From Agromyces mediolanus (GTDB lineage Bacteria > Actinomycetota > Actinomycetes > Actinomycetales > Microbacteriaceae), in contig NZ_BMRJ01000004.1 of assembly GCF_014648575.1 (NCBI RefSeq), positions 18,052 to 52,646 of the forward strand: a DNA stretch of 34,595 bases, read 5' to 3'. Each line of letters starts with the position of its first letter. Within the stretch, counting starts at the first letter, position 1. Under the pieces are notes generated by a model, which did not search any database, was not told the origin of the DNA, and saw nothing but the letters and a program-made list of their open reading frames with translations. Of the stretch, positions 24,525 to 32,321 are shown one piece after another. Made by a program: the position numbers and the translations under genes.

Positions 24525-26156
24525 CTAGCCGTCGACGCGTCGTCGCCGCGCAGCGAGGTGCACGCCGAGGAGGCCGACGAGGCCCAGCGCGAGCGCGAGG
24601 GCGGCGGCACCGGCCGTCGAGGCCACGTGGACGCCGGTCGCCGCGAGGGGGGCGCGCGGTGCGGCGGGCGCAGGATCGGGGACGACCTCGATCCGCACCG
24701 TCGTCGAGACGCCGTCGACGCTCACCGTGAGGACGTGGGGGCTCGCCGACGGGAAGGTCACCCGGGTGCCGTCGATGACGTCGCGAGGGTGGTCGCTCGT
24801 CACGACGGCGCGGGAGGCCGCATCCGGGATCGGGTTGCCGAAGGCGTCGCGGGCGTCGACGGTGAGGTCGACCGAGCCGCGCACGGGCACGCTCGTCGCC
24901 GAGGGCGTCGCGGCGACGGTCGATGCCGGCCCGGGCTCCACGCGCAGGACGAAGCGCTGCCCGGCGGCCGTGCCGACGCCGTTCGCGGCGGTGACCTCGA
25001 CCGGGTACTCGCCCGCCGCGGTGGGAGCCGTCCCGCGGAGCACGCCGCTGTCCGCGTCGAGGGTGAAGCCCGGCGGGAGGGGGCCGGCCGAGAATGCGGG
25101 CCGCGGGGATCCGCTCGCCTCGAAGCGGTGCTCGAACGGCCCGCCGGCGACGACGGTGGCACCCGGCGGGGTCGTGAAGCCCGGCGCAACATCCTGCGCC
25201 CGCCAGCTCGCGACGGCGTCGACGGTGGCGCTGGGCGTGCGAGTGCCGGGCGCGACCAGGGCCTGCGCCGCGGGCGTGGACTGCTCCGGCGTGAAGAGTC
25301 GCGTGGCGGGCTCGGGGGAGCCGACGGCGGTGAGGGCGACCGAGGCCGAACCGGCCGGGGCGGCGGCCGGGACATCGAACCAGAACGGCACGCCCGCGGC
25401 CAGTTCGCCGTCGGTGGGCTCGTCGCCGCCGGCATCCACGAGCCGGACGGTTGACGGCAGCTCGCGCACGACGGTACTCGAGGCGGCATGGTCGGTGGAG
25501 AGCTGGAACGGGCCGAGCCGTTCACCGGCCTGCCCCGTCGCCGAGGCCGGGGAGACGCTCGCCGTGGGTCGGCCGGCGCGGGCGGTGGCCGCGGCGGCGA
25601 CGGCCGCGTCCCGGAGGTGGCCGGCGAGCTGGATGACCGCGGCATCGGTGATGTTCGTGACCTCGGCCGCGTCGCTGAGGTACCAGACGGCGAGCTGCGT
25701 GCCGGCGATCGCCTGCGCCTCCGTCAGTGCGGCGGCCCAGGGCGCATCGATCGCCTGCAGCGTCGCGAGCGAGGTCGCGGGATAGCCGAGGGCGAGCGCC
25801 TGCGCGATCTCGTCCTCGTGGTCGACCGCCGGCGAGGCGGGGTCGGGGAACTGCGCCCACGGCGTCTCGACCAGCTGGCGCCGGGCGTCGAAGGGGATGT
25901 GCAGTTCCACGCAGTACGCGGTGAGCCGTTCGGTGGTCGAGAGCTCGAGGTCGAACTCGACCGTCGCGATCACCCGCCCCGAGGTCAGGCGCAGGGGGCT
26001 GCCGTGGGCGCCGGCCGAGGCAGTGGCGGTGACGGGCGGATCCGCCGGGGCGCTCGGGGCGCCGGCCGCCGCCGCGGCCGTGCCAGCGAGCACCGTGCCG
26101 ATGCCGAGGGCGAGCCCCGCCATCGTGGTCCGCATGCGCCGACGGAGCTTCACCAT
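24525..26156 (-). CDS. Thioester-domain (TQXA) cell-surface protein with LAATG sorting signal
   Basis: The protein is secreted and wall-anchored, 543 residues. The signal peptide spans about residues 8-33. A thioester domain follows: Cys82 in AYCVELHIP and the TQXA motif at Thr153-Ala156 (GTQLAVWYLSD), which predict an internal Cys82-Gln154 thioester. Next comes a spacer, an Ig-like putative domain near 345-410 (LPPGFTLDADSGVLRGT) and a second Ig/invasin-like domain near 412-480. The C-terminus has LAATG (504-508), a hydrophobic helix and RRRR, the layout of a sortase E substrate. ATG 26156 has GGAAGG five bases upstream. Function is probably adhesion or covalent surface attachment, from what is known of thioester proteins; no sortase gene is in the window. 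Confidence 0.85.
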   Translation of the reverse strand: MVKLRRRMRTTMAGLALGIGTVLAGTAAAAAGAPSAPADPPVTATASAGAHGSPLRLTSGRVIATVEFDLELSTTERLTAYCVELHIPFDARRQLVETPWAQFPDPASPAVDHEDEIAQALALGYPATSLATLQAIDAPWAAALTEAQAIAGTQLAVWYLSDAAEVTNITDAAVIQLAGHLRDAAVAAAATARAGRPTASVSPASATGQAGERLGPFQLSTDHAASSTVVRELPSTVRLVDAGGDEPTDGELAAGVPFWFDVPAAAPAGSASVALTAVGSPEPATRLFTPEQSTPAAQALVAPGTRTPSATVDAVASWRAQDVAPGFTTPPGATVVAGGPFEHRFEASGSPRPAFSAGPLPPGFTLDADSGVLRGTAPTAAGEYPVEVTAANGVGTAAGQRFVLRVEPGPASTVAATPSATSVPVRGSVDLTVDARDAFGNPIPDAASRAVVTSDHPRDVIDGTRVTFPSASPHVLTVSVDGVSTTVRIEVVPDPAPAAPRAPLAATGVHVASTAGAAALALALGLVGLLGVHLAARRRRVDG

Positions 26157-26252
26157 GCCGCCTTCCCACGCCCGCGGGTCGAGCGCCGTCCGGAAGCATA
26201 CGGCCGGGTGCCTCCGGTTCCGCATCCCCAGTTCGAGGGATGCAGACTCGAT

Positions 26253-26287
<35 letters not shown>

Positions 26288-26323
26288 GGCGCGCTCCGCC
26301 CCCGCTGATGTGAGACTGGAGGG

Positions 26324-27220
26324 ATGGCCCCGGAAGCGCGCGAGTACCACGAGTTCTTCCGGGGCATCCGCCGTTCCGGTCTGCGCGGTGCCGTCGCCGC
26401 CGTCGCGATCCTCGCGATCTACTTCGGCCTCGCGGCAGCGATGGGCGGCTGGGTCGTGCCCGCGATCGTCGCGGCGGGCTTCCCGGATGCGCGGCTGCCG
26501 CTCTCGTTCCTCACGATCGCCGCGGTGCTGCCGTTCGTCTTCCTCGTGCAGCGGGTGTGCTTCGGGGTTCCGGGTCGTTGGCTGCACTCGGTCGCCGGGA
26601 GGTTCCGGTGGGCCGTGGCGGGCCGGGCCGCGCTCGTCGTGGTGCCCGCGTTCGCGCTGCTCGGTGCCGCCGACTGGGTGCTCGACGGCGCGCCGGCGCC
26701 GCCCGCGACCTCGCTCGCGATGGGAACGGCCATCCTCCTCGCGCTCCTTCTCGCCCCGCTGCAGTCCATGGCCGAGGAGTACCTGTTCCGGGGGCTGCTC
26801 ACGCGCTCGGTCGCCACCTGGTTCGGCCCGAGCATCGTGAGCCTCGCGATGAGCCTGCTCGTCACCGCGGTGCTCTTCGCGGCGTTCCACGGCACGGCGG
26901 ATCCGTGGCGGCTCGCCTTCTACCTCGCCTTCGGCGTGGCGGCGTCGCTCGTCACCTGGCGCACGGGCGGCGTGGAGTCGGCGAGCATCATGCACGCCGC
27001 GAACAACCTCGCCGCCATCGTGGTCACGGTGTGGCTCGGCGGCGACCACCGCGTCGCCGACCCCGACGCCGAGGGCTCGCCGCGCCAGCTGCTCGGCATC
27101 GCGGTGTGCGCGATCGTCACCGCGGGGATCTGGATCGTCTCCTCGCGCGCGGGCGATCAGCGCCGAGCGGACGAGGGCGCCGGCGCGTCGGCGATCAGCT
27201 CCGGCGGACGAGCGAGGTGA
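26324..27220 (+). CDS. CPBP family intramembrane metalloprotease
   Basis: This is a multi-pass membrane protein of 298 residues with about seven to eight hydrophobic segments. It carries the three CPBP (Abi, PF02517-type) motifs: EEYLFRG with Glu151-Glu152 and Arg156, FAAFHG with His189, and HAANN with His224 and Asn228. The family includes CAAX-type prenyl proteases and bacteriocin-immunity-like proteins; the substrate here is unknown. ATG 26324 is preceded by GAGACT and GGAGGG, so the start could be leaderless or use GGAGGG at very short spacing. The last 26 bp overlap the convergent GntR gene. The C-terminus (about residues 270-298) is hydrophilic and low in conservation. Confidence 0.9.
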   Translation: MAPEAREYHEFFRGIRRSGLRGAVAAVAILAIYFGLAAAMGGWVVPAIVAAGFPDARLPLSFLTIAAVLPFVFLVQRVCFGVPGRWLHSVAGRFRWAVAGRAALVVVPAFALLGAADWVLDGAPAPPATSLAMGTAILLALLLAPLQSMAEEYLFRGLLTRSVATWFGPSIVSLAMSLLVTAVLFAAFHGTADPWRLAFYLAFGVAASLVTWRTGGVESASIMHAANNLAAIVVTVWLGGDHRVADPDAEGSPRQLLGIAVCAIVTAGIWIVSSRAGDQRRADEGAGASAISSGGRAR

Positions 27221-27944
27221 GCCGGATTCGCGAGGGCGGCATCCACACGTTCGAGTACTCCACCGGGCGGTCTCCGCGCGTGTAGGTGGTCTGCTCGACG
27301 TGCAGCAGCGGCTCGCCCGCCGGAACGCGCAGCAGTTCGGACAACTGCGGCGTCGGCGCGGTGGCGCCGACGATGCGGCGACCGAGGGTGATTCGCATGC
27401 CGGCATCCTCCTCGAGGTGCCGGAAGAGCCCCTTGCCGAGCACCGCGCCCTCGTCGAGCTCGGGCAGCGCCGCGGTGCTGATCCAGTTCTCCAGCACCAT
27501 GATCGGCTCGCCGTCGGCGTTGCTGCGGACGCGCACGAGCTTCCACGTCGGCGTACCGGGCGAGAGCTCGAGCAGTCCGGCCACGCCCGCGGGGACGGCG
27601 ACCCGCTCCGCCGAGACGAGGGCGGTCGTGAAGTCGATGCGCTGCGCCTGCAGCTCCTCGGCCATCGAGCGGAGCGGATTGCTGAAGTCCTGCTGCAGCT
27701 CGCCCGCCGCGACGAAGGTGCCGCGGCCCTGGATCTGGCGGAGGAGCCCCTCGTCGATGAGCGTGCGGAGTGCGCGCCTGACCGTGCCCCGGCTCACATC
27801 GAGCTCCTCGGCGAGATCGGACTCGGCGTGGAGCTTGTAGTTCTGCGGCCAGGCGCCGCTCGTGATGTTCCGGCGGATCTGGTCGCTGATCTGATCGTGC
27901 AGCGCCCAGGCGGTGTCACGGATCAGCGGGTCCAGCTGGGGCAC
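27195..27944 (-). CDS. GntR family regulator, HutC/UTRA type
   Basis: The N-terminal winged helix-turn-helix (about residues 15-75) has the family pattern ESDLAEELDVSRGTVRRALRTLIDEGLL followed by GRGTFV. The C-terminal UTRA effector domain (about 95-245) is seen in WKLVRVRSNADGEPIMVLENW and LLHVEQTTYTRGDRPVEYSN. The start is GTG 27944 or TTG 27950; a weak AGGA ten bases from the TTG leaves this open. It is the last gene of the kinase-channel-aldolase operon, 39 bp after the aldolase. UTRA domains bind small sugars, amino acids or phosphosugars, so it probably senses this pathway's substrate or phosphorylated intermediate. The inverted repeats before the kinase gene are candidate operators. 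Confidence 0.92.
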   Translation of the reverse strand: MPQLDPLIRDTAWALHDQISDQIRRNITSGAWPQNYKLHAESDLAEELDVSRGTVRRALRTLIDEGLLRQIQGRGTFVAAGELQQDFSNPLRSMAEELQAQRIDFTTALVSAERVAVPAGVAGLLELSPGTPTWKLVRVRSNADGEPIMVLENWISTAALPELDEGAVLGKGLFRHLEEDAGMRITLGRRIVGATAPTPQLSELLRVPAGEPLLHVEQTTYTRGDRPVEYSNVWMPPSRIRLTSLVRRS

Positions 27945-27983
27945 GGTCAAAGCGTCTCGTTCCTGCGCGTGGAGCCCTACGGA

Positions 27984-28787
27984 TCACCGACCATGGATGA
28001 CCGATCGCAGCTCGCGAGTGATCCCTTCCGGATCCTCATCTTGCCAGACCGTGCGCCCGTAGACCGCGCCCGCCATGCCCGCGTCGAGGCATGCCTCGAG
28101 ATCCGCGATCGTGGCGGCGGGGCCGTTGCGCGGGGGCCCGCCCCGCAGCAGGACCGGCACCGGCACGGCCGCGACGAGGTCGGCGAGCGCCGCGCGGGAG
28201 GGCGTCCGGTCGATCTTCACGAGGTCGGCGCCGAGCTCGAAAGCGACCCGGGTGCCGTCGATCATGATCTGCGAGAGCGCCGCGTCGTCGACGTCGGCGG
28301 CCTTCGCCATCACCTCGACCATGAGCGGCAGTCCGAGGCGCTCGCACTCGCGCGCGAGCGCCCCGGTGCGTTCGGCGCCGATGTCGACGACCCGCGGCGC
28401 CCGCACGTCGTAGATGAGGAAGACCACGGCGCAGTCGCCGCCGGCGCGGACGACCTGCTCCGCGCCGGCCCAGTGGGCGGATGCCTCGAGCCGCTCGTGC
28501 GGGTCGTCGGTCACGGGCGAGCGGTCCACCCGCAGCACGAGGCCCGTCGTGGGGGAGCCGTGCACCTCCGGGTCGAGGGTCTTGGCCGAGTGCAGCCCCA
28601 TCTGCAGGCCGTCGGCGCCGCCCCGCCAGCTCGCGTGCGCGAGCTGGCGGAGGCCGCCGAGGTACCCGCCGCTGGTGCCCGCCGAGACGGCGTGGTCGTA
28701 GCCGACGATGAGGGCGCGCCCGTCATCGCCGAGCACGCGCGCGAGTCGTCGGTCCACTCCGTTCGGTGCGGTCGTCAGCGTGTTCAT
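27984..28787 (-). CDS. Class I aldolase, LsrF/DhnA-like
   Basis: This is a TIM-barrel Schiff-base aldolase of 267 residues in the DeoC/LacD/FbaB-LsrF group. VGYDHAVS (28-35) opens the barrel, MVEVMAKA (156-163) and ADLVKID with the likely Schiff-base Lys191 follow, and PVLLRGGP (211-218) with GAVYGRTVWQ forms the phosphate-binding end. It should cleave or modify a phosphorylated ketose. ATG 28787 has AAAGG nearby, ten bases after the aquaporin stop. Together with an upstream PfkB kinase and a facilitator it implies uptake, phosphorylation and carbon-carbon cleavage of one small compound. The exact reaction (true aldolase or LsrF-like thiolase) is not determined. Confidence 0.82.
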   Translation of the reverse strand: MNTLTTAPNGVDRRLARVLGDDGRALIVGYDHAVSAGTSGGYLGGLRQLAHASWRGGADGLQMGLHSAKTLDPEVHGSPTTGLVLRVDRSPVTDDPHERLEASAHWAGAEQVVRAGGDCAVVFLIYDVRAPRVVDIGAERTGALARECERLGLPLMVEVMAKAADVDDAALSQIMIDGTRVAFELGADLVKIDRTPSRAALADLVAAVPVPVLLRGGPPRNGPAATIADLEACLDAGMAGAVYGRTVWQDEDPEGITRELRSVIHGR

Positions 28788-28797
28788 TCCCTGCCTT

Positions 28798-29655
28798 TCA
28801 GATGACGTCGGCGGTCTGCTCCGCCGGCTCGTCGGTCGTTCGTCGGTCGAGTGCGCGGTCCAGGCCGAACCGCAGCACGAGGCCCATCACGGCGCCGGCT
28901 AGCATCGGGGCGCCCACGGTGATGAGCAGCGAGAGCCCGTCGCGCGGCCCGGGGAACGCGTTCGCGCCCCAGCCGTCGAGGAGCAGCAGCAGTCGGGGGC
29001 CGAGGTCGCGCGCCGGGTTCAGCGAGGTCATCGAGAGCGCACCGGTGGCGACCGTGAGCATCAGGATGAGCACGCCGATCGCGAGCGGGAAGGCCCACGA
29101 CACCGGCGCGTTCACCGTCCGCCGGTGCGAGATGATGACGACGAAGAGGATCAGCACCGCCGTCGCGATGAGCTCGACGGAGAAGCCGACGCCGACGGGG
29201 ACCGCCTCGTAGGCGGCGGCGTCGGTGCCGATGATCGCGGGGTTCGGCGAGTAGGGCACGAAGACCATCGCGGCCGCCTCCGCGCCCGGCGCGCCCTTCG
29301 CGATGCCCTGCTCGGCCATCCACTGCCGCAGGGTCCCGCCGAACCAGAGCATGACGACGGAGGCGCCGACGAGCGCGCCGGCGATCTGCGAGATCCAGTA
29401 GCCGGGGACGAGTCGCCAGGAGTGCTTGCCCGCGATGGCGAAGGCGAGCGTGACGGCGGGGTTCAGGTGGGCGCCCGAGAACGTCGCGGCGAGCCAGACG
29501 GCGATCGCGACGGCCGAGCCCCAGATGATGCCCATCGAGACGAGGTCCGCGACCTGGGCGAGCAGGATCGCCACGGCGACGCCGGAGCAGCCGAGCAGGA
29601 CGATCGCGAAGGTGCCGAGCGCCTCGCCCGCGTAGGCGCGCCAGTGGCCGGTCAT
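28798..29655 (-). CDS. Aquaglyceroporin (MIP family, GlpF-like)
   Basis: This membrane channel has 285 residues, six membrane helices and two half-helices. Both NPA motifs are intact: AHLNPAVTL (Asn65) and SLNPARDLGPR (Asn213). The Asp217 after the second NPA-Arg is typical of glycerol-conducting channels rather than pure water channels. It also has an extended loop of about 40 residues (near 112-152). It overlaps the kinase stop by four bases (ATGA). The channel would let a small neutral polyol or sugar diffuse in, to be trapped by the kinase. Confidence 0.93.
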   Translation of the reverse strand: MTGHWRAYAGEALGTFAIVLLGCSGVAVAILLAQVADLVSMGIIWGSAVAIAVWLAATFSGAHLNPAVTLAFAIAGKHSWRLVPGYWISQIAGALVGASVVMLWFGGTLRQWMAEQGIAKGAPGAEAAAMVFVPYSPNPAIIGTDAAAYEAVPVGVGFSVELIATAVLILFVVIISHRRTVNAPVSWAFPLAIGVLILMLTVATGALSMTSLNPARDLGPRLLLLLDGWGANAFPGPRDGLSLLITVGAPMLAGAVMGLVLRFGLDRALDRRTTDEPAEQTADVI

Positions 29656-30605
29656 CGGGCGACCCCCTCGGCGAGCAGCCGCTGCAGCGCCTCGTCGCGC
29701 GCGTAGGAGGCCTGGGTGCCGCGCCGGGTGACCGAGTCGGCCGAGACGACGACGGCCAGCTCGATCGAGGCGATCGGATCGAGGCCGGCGGCCAGGCCGT
29801 GCGCGAATCCGCCGCAGAACGCGTCGCCGGCTCCCGTCGTGTCGACCGCGTCGACGACCGGGGCGGGGAAGTGCTGGACGCTGCCGTCCTCGTGCACGAG
29901 GTTGGCGCCGTCCTCGCCGAGGGTGATCACGAGGCGCACCCCGAGGCGGGCGGCGAAGGCCGCGCCGTCCGTCGTCATGTCCTCGGGGGCCCGGCCGAAC
30001 TCCGCCTCGAACAGCAGCGCGAACTCCGTCTCGTTCGGGATGAGCCAGTCGGTGAGGGCGAGCAGACCCGGCGCGACCGGGGCCGCCGGCCCCGGGTTCA
30101 GCACCGTGATCGCGCCGGCGTCCTTGCCGTGCCGGAAGCCGCGCTCGATGATCGGCTGCGGCACCTCGAGCTGGCTGAGCACGAGCGCCGGCGCGGGGTT
30201 CGCGGCGAACGCGCCGTCGACCTGCTCGAGCGTCATGAGCTCGTTCGCGCCGGCGCCGAGGATGATGCGGTTGTCGCCGCTCGGGTCGACCATCACATTG
30301 GCGACGCCGCTGTAGCTGTCCGGCGCCTGCGCCATGTGCTCGACGTCGATCCCGAAGGAGCGGAAGTTCTCGATGGTGTCGCGCCCGAAGGAGTCCGTGG
30401 CGACGGTGTTCACCATCACCACGCGGCTGCCGAGGAGCGCCGCCATCACGGCCTGGTTCGCGCCCTTGCCGCCGAAGCCCTGGGCGAAGCCGCGTCCGAA
30501 GACGGTCTCGCCCTGCGCGGGCATCCGTTCGAGATACGAGATGAGGTCGACCATCGTGCTGCCGACGCAGACGATCTGGGCGGCTGGGGGAGTGCTGGGG
30601 GTCAT
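29652..30605 (-). CDS. PfkB family carbohydrate kinase (ribokinase-like)
   Basis: The 317-residue protein has both PfkB signatures: GGKGANQAVMAALLG (45-59) and DTTGAGDAFCGGF (255-267) with catalytic Asp261. An NETE magnesium motif is at 191-194 and the N-terminal strand is VCVGSTMVDL. ATG 30605 has GGAGAG about seven bases upstream; the frame opens 16 codons earlier inside the promoter. It is the first gene of a four-gene operon with an aquaglyceroporin, an aldolase and a GntR regulator. Ribokinase-like motifs do not identify the sugar, and ribose would normally enter by an ABC system, so another substrate is likely. Confidence 0.92.
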   Translation of the reverse strand: MTPSTPPAAQIVCVGSTMVDLISYLERMPAQGETVFGRGFAQGFGGKGANQAVMAALLGSRVVMVNTVATDSFGRDTIENFRSFGIDVEHMAQAPDSYSGVANVMVDPSGDNRIILGAGANELMTLEQVDGAFAANPAPALVLSQLEVPQPIIERGFRHGKDAGAITVLNPGPAAPVAPGLLALTDWLIPNETEFALLFEAEFGRAPEDMTTDGAAFAARLGVRLVITLGEDGANLVHEDGSVQHFPAPVVDAVDTTGAGDAFCGGFAHGLAAGLDPIASIELAVVVSADSVTRRGTQASYARDEALQRLLAEGVAR

Positions 30606-30631
30606 GGGTTCTCTCCGAAACGTCGTTGATC

Positions 30632-30685
30632 CGTACCGTACGAAAAGGAGCATAGACGTATATGTACGTATTGCAAAGTACTCAA
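30632..30685 (-). promoter_or_regulatory. Promoter of the kinase operon with two inverted repeats
   Basis: On the minus strand TTGCAA (30676-30671) and TATGCT (30654-30649) are 16 bp apart; TTGAGT (30685-30680) with TATACG (30662-30657) at 17 bp is an alternative. A 14-bp dyad ACGTATATGTACGT (30656-30669) overlies the core promoter, and CGTACCGTACG (30632-30642) lies just downstream. Both share CGTAC/GTACG-like half-sites, so they are plausible operators for the operon's own GntR regulator. Confidence 0.55.
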
Positions 30686-30781
30686 CTGTGAACCGGGGTG
30701 ATCCACGCCTCGGATCCTCCTCTCCTCGCCGGCGGGCGGCGCGCAGGCGCGGCGCGAGCGGGGGTGCCGCCCCGGTGGTCC

Positions 30782-30811
30782 TTGCATTGCTTTCCCATAT
30801 GGGAATATGAT
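30782..30811 (+). promoter_or_regulatory. ArsR-gene promoter with operator palindrome
   Basis: TTGCAT (30782-30787) and TATGAT (30806-30811) are 18 bp apart, and the latter ends six bases before ATG 30818, a leaderless start. The spacer contains a perfect 14-bp palindrome, TTCCCATATGGGAA (30792-30805), between the two promoter boxes. This is the classic position for an autorepressing ArsR dimer. Confidence 0.7.
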
Positions 30812-30817
30812 GCGGGG

Positions 30818-31159
30818 ATGGCCCGTGCAGCGACGACCTCCGACGTCTTCAACGCCATCGCCGAACCGCAGCGACGAGACATCCTGCTGCTGCTCCGCGA
30901 CGGCGAGCGCCCCGCGACCGCCATCGCCGAGGAACTCGGGCTGAGCCAGCCCGGGACGTCGAAGCACCTCCGCGTGCTGCGGGAGGTGGGGCTCGTGGAC
31001 GACCGGCGCGACGGCAGGCAGCGCGTGTACCGGCTCGACGCGCGCGGTCTCGAGCCGGTGCACGAGTGGGCGGGCGGATTCGAGCGGTTCTGGAACGAGA
31101 GCTTCGAGCGGCTCGACGCGTACGTGCAGGACCTCAAGCGGAACGGGAGTGCGCAATGA
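30818..31159 (+). CDS. ArsR family winged-helix repressor
   Basis: The 113-residue protein has the ArsR DNA-binding domain: FNAIAEPQRRDILLLL, then the recognition helix LSQPGTSKHLRVLREVGLV, then a wing DDRRDGRQRVYRL. No clear cysteine metal site is present, so a metal sensor is unlikely. It belongs with the ArsR proteins that sit ahead of SRPBCC genes. It overlaps the next gene by four bases (ATGA). The promoter palindrome suggests that it represses its own operon. The frame opens 40 codons earlier, but the -10 box fixes ATG 30818. Confidence 0.92.
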   Translation: MARAATTSDVFNAIAEPQRRDILLLLRDGERPATAIAEELGLSQPGTSKHLRVLREVGLVDDRRDGRQRVYRLDARGLEPVHEWAGGFERFWNESFERLDAYVQDLKRNGSAQ

Positions 31160-31662
31160 CGGACGATGCGGCGACGAACGGTGCGGAGTCGGCCACGGCC
31201 GACCGCGAGATCGTCATCACCCGCCTGATCGACGCCCCGAGGGCCCTCGTGTTCGAGGCCTTCACGGAGGTGGCGCATCTGGCGCAGTGGTGGGGCCCGC
31301 ACGGCTTCACGACGACCACCCGCGCGTTCGAGTTCCGCGAGGGCGGGGTCTGGGAGTTCGTGATGCACGGGCCGGACGGCACGAAGTATCCCGAGTGGAT
31401 CAGCTGGACCGAGATCGTCCCGCCGGAGCGGATCGCCATGCTCCACGGCGAGCACCGCGACGATCCCGAGGCCTTCGAGTCGGTGCTGAGCTTCGAGGAG
31501 CTCGGAGGGGCCACCAGGGTGCGGATGCAGACGGTGTTCCGGAGTCGAGAGCTGCGCGATGCCGCGATCGAACGGCACGGCGCCGTCGAGGGCGGCCGGC
31601 AGACCCTTGCCGAACTCGCCGCCTACGTCGAACGGGCGGACCGGACGGAGCGGGCGCGCTGA
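31156..31662 (+). CDS. SRPBCC (AHSA1-like) domain protein
   Basis: This is a 168-residue START/Bet v1-type fold of the activator-of-Hsp90 homologue group. Typical segments are REIVITRLIDAPRALVFEAFTEVAHLAQWWGP near residues 16-50, then FEFREGGVWEFVMHGPDG and YPEWISWTEIVPPERIAMLHG. Such domains bind hydrophobic ligands in a central cavity; a ligand for this group is not established. It overlaps ArsR by four bases and shares one base with the next start (TGATG). The ArsR-SRPBCC pair recurs in many bacteria, so a joint stress or ligand response is likely. Confidence 0.9.
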   Translation: MTDDAATNGAESATADREIVITRLIDAPRALVFEAFTEVAHLAQWWGPHGFTTTTRAFEFREGGVWEFVMHGPDGTKYPEWISWTEIVPPERIAMLHGEHRDDPEAFESVLSFEELGGATRVRMQTVFRSRELRDAAIERHGAVEGGRQTLAELAAYVERADRTERAR

Positions 31663-32294
31663 TGGCCGGCACCGTGTTCTTCAGCGTCTCGATGTCGCTC
31701 GACGGCTACATCGCCCCGGCGTCCGCCGACGAGCTGATGGGCCGGCAGTGGATGCAGCTGCAGCAGTGGGTGTTCCGGCAGAAGCACTTCCGCGAGAACC
31801 TGCAGCTCGGCACCGGGGGAGAGGAAGGACGCGACAACGACCTCGTGCGCGCCACCTTCGAGCGCACCGGTGCGAGCGTCATGGGCCGGCGCATGTTCGA
31901 CGCCGGCGAGGCGATGTGGCCTGAGGAGCCGCCGTTCCACACCCCGGTGTTCGTGGTGACCCACGCGCCGCGCGAGCCGTGGGTGCGCGCCGGCGGCACC
32001 ACCTTCTTCTTCGTCACCGACGGCATCGAGTCCGCGGTCGAGCAGGCTCGTGCGGCCGCCGGCGCGCGCGACGTCCGGATCGCCGGCGGCGCGGACACGA
32101 TCGTGCAGGCGCTGAACGCCGGGCTCGTCGACGAGTTCCACCTCGCCGTCTCGCCGGTGCTCTTCGGCACCGGGGTGCGCCTCTTCGACCGGATCGACGC
32201 CGCGAGGATCGGCGTCGAGCAACTGGCCGCCGAGGCGTCGCCGCTCACGACGCACCTCCGCTACCGGGTGCGGGTCGGGGAGCCGGCGCGGTAG
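31662..32294 (+). CDS. Dihydrofolate reductase-like (RibD C-terminal) protein
   Basis: The 210-residue RibD_C/DHFR-fold protein begins with FFSVSMSLDGYIA (5-17). Middle segments are GASVMGRRMFDAGEAMW and PVFVVTHAP, and the NADPH-binding part is DVRIAGGADTIVQALNAGLVDEFHLAVSPVLFGTGVRLF. It is probably an NADPH-dependent reductase of unknown substrate; proteins like this are not the housekeeping DHFR. It starts by sharing the A of the SRPBCC stop codon, so it is the third gene of the ArsR operon. A weak AGCGGGC-type purine stretch precedes the start. Confidence 0.88.
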   Translation: MAGTVFFSVSMSLDGYIAPASADELMGRQWMQLQQWVFRQKHFRENLQLGTGGEEGRDNDLVRATFERTGASVMGRRMFDAGEAMWPEEPPFHTPVFVVTHAPREPWVRAGGTTFFFVTDGIESAVEQARAAAGARDVRIAGGADTIVQALNAGLVDEFHLAVSPVLFGTGVRLFDRIDAARIGVEQLAAEASPLTTHLRYRVRVGEPAR

Positions 32295-32321
32295 GTTTCG
32301 CTCATCGGAAAGGACCCGACG

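Noticed and set aside
24371..24610. A 79-residue minus-strand frame between the GNAT and thioester-protein genes
   Set aside because: It runs antisense through the terminator and overlaps the surface-protein 3' end; the tail has a few protein-like residues but no start signal or domain.
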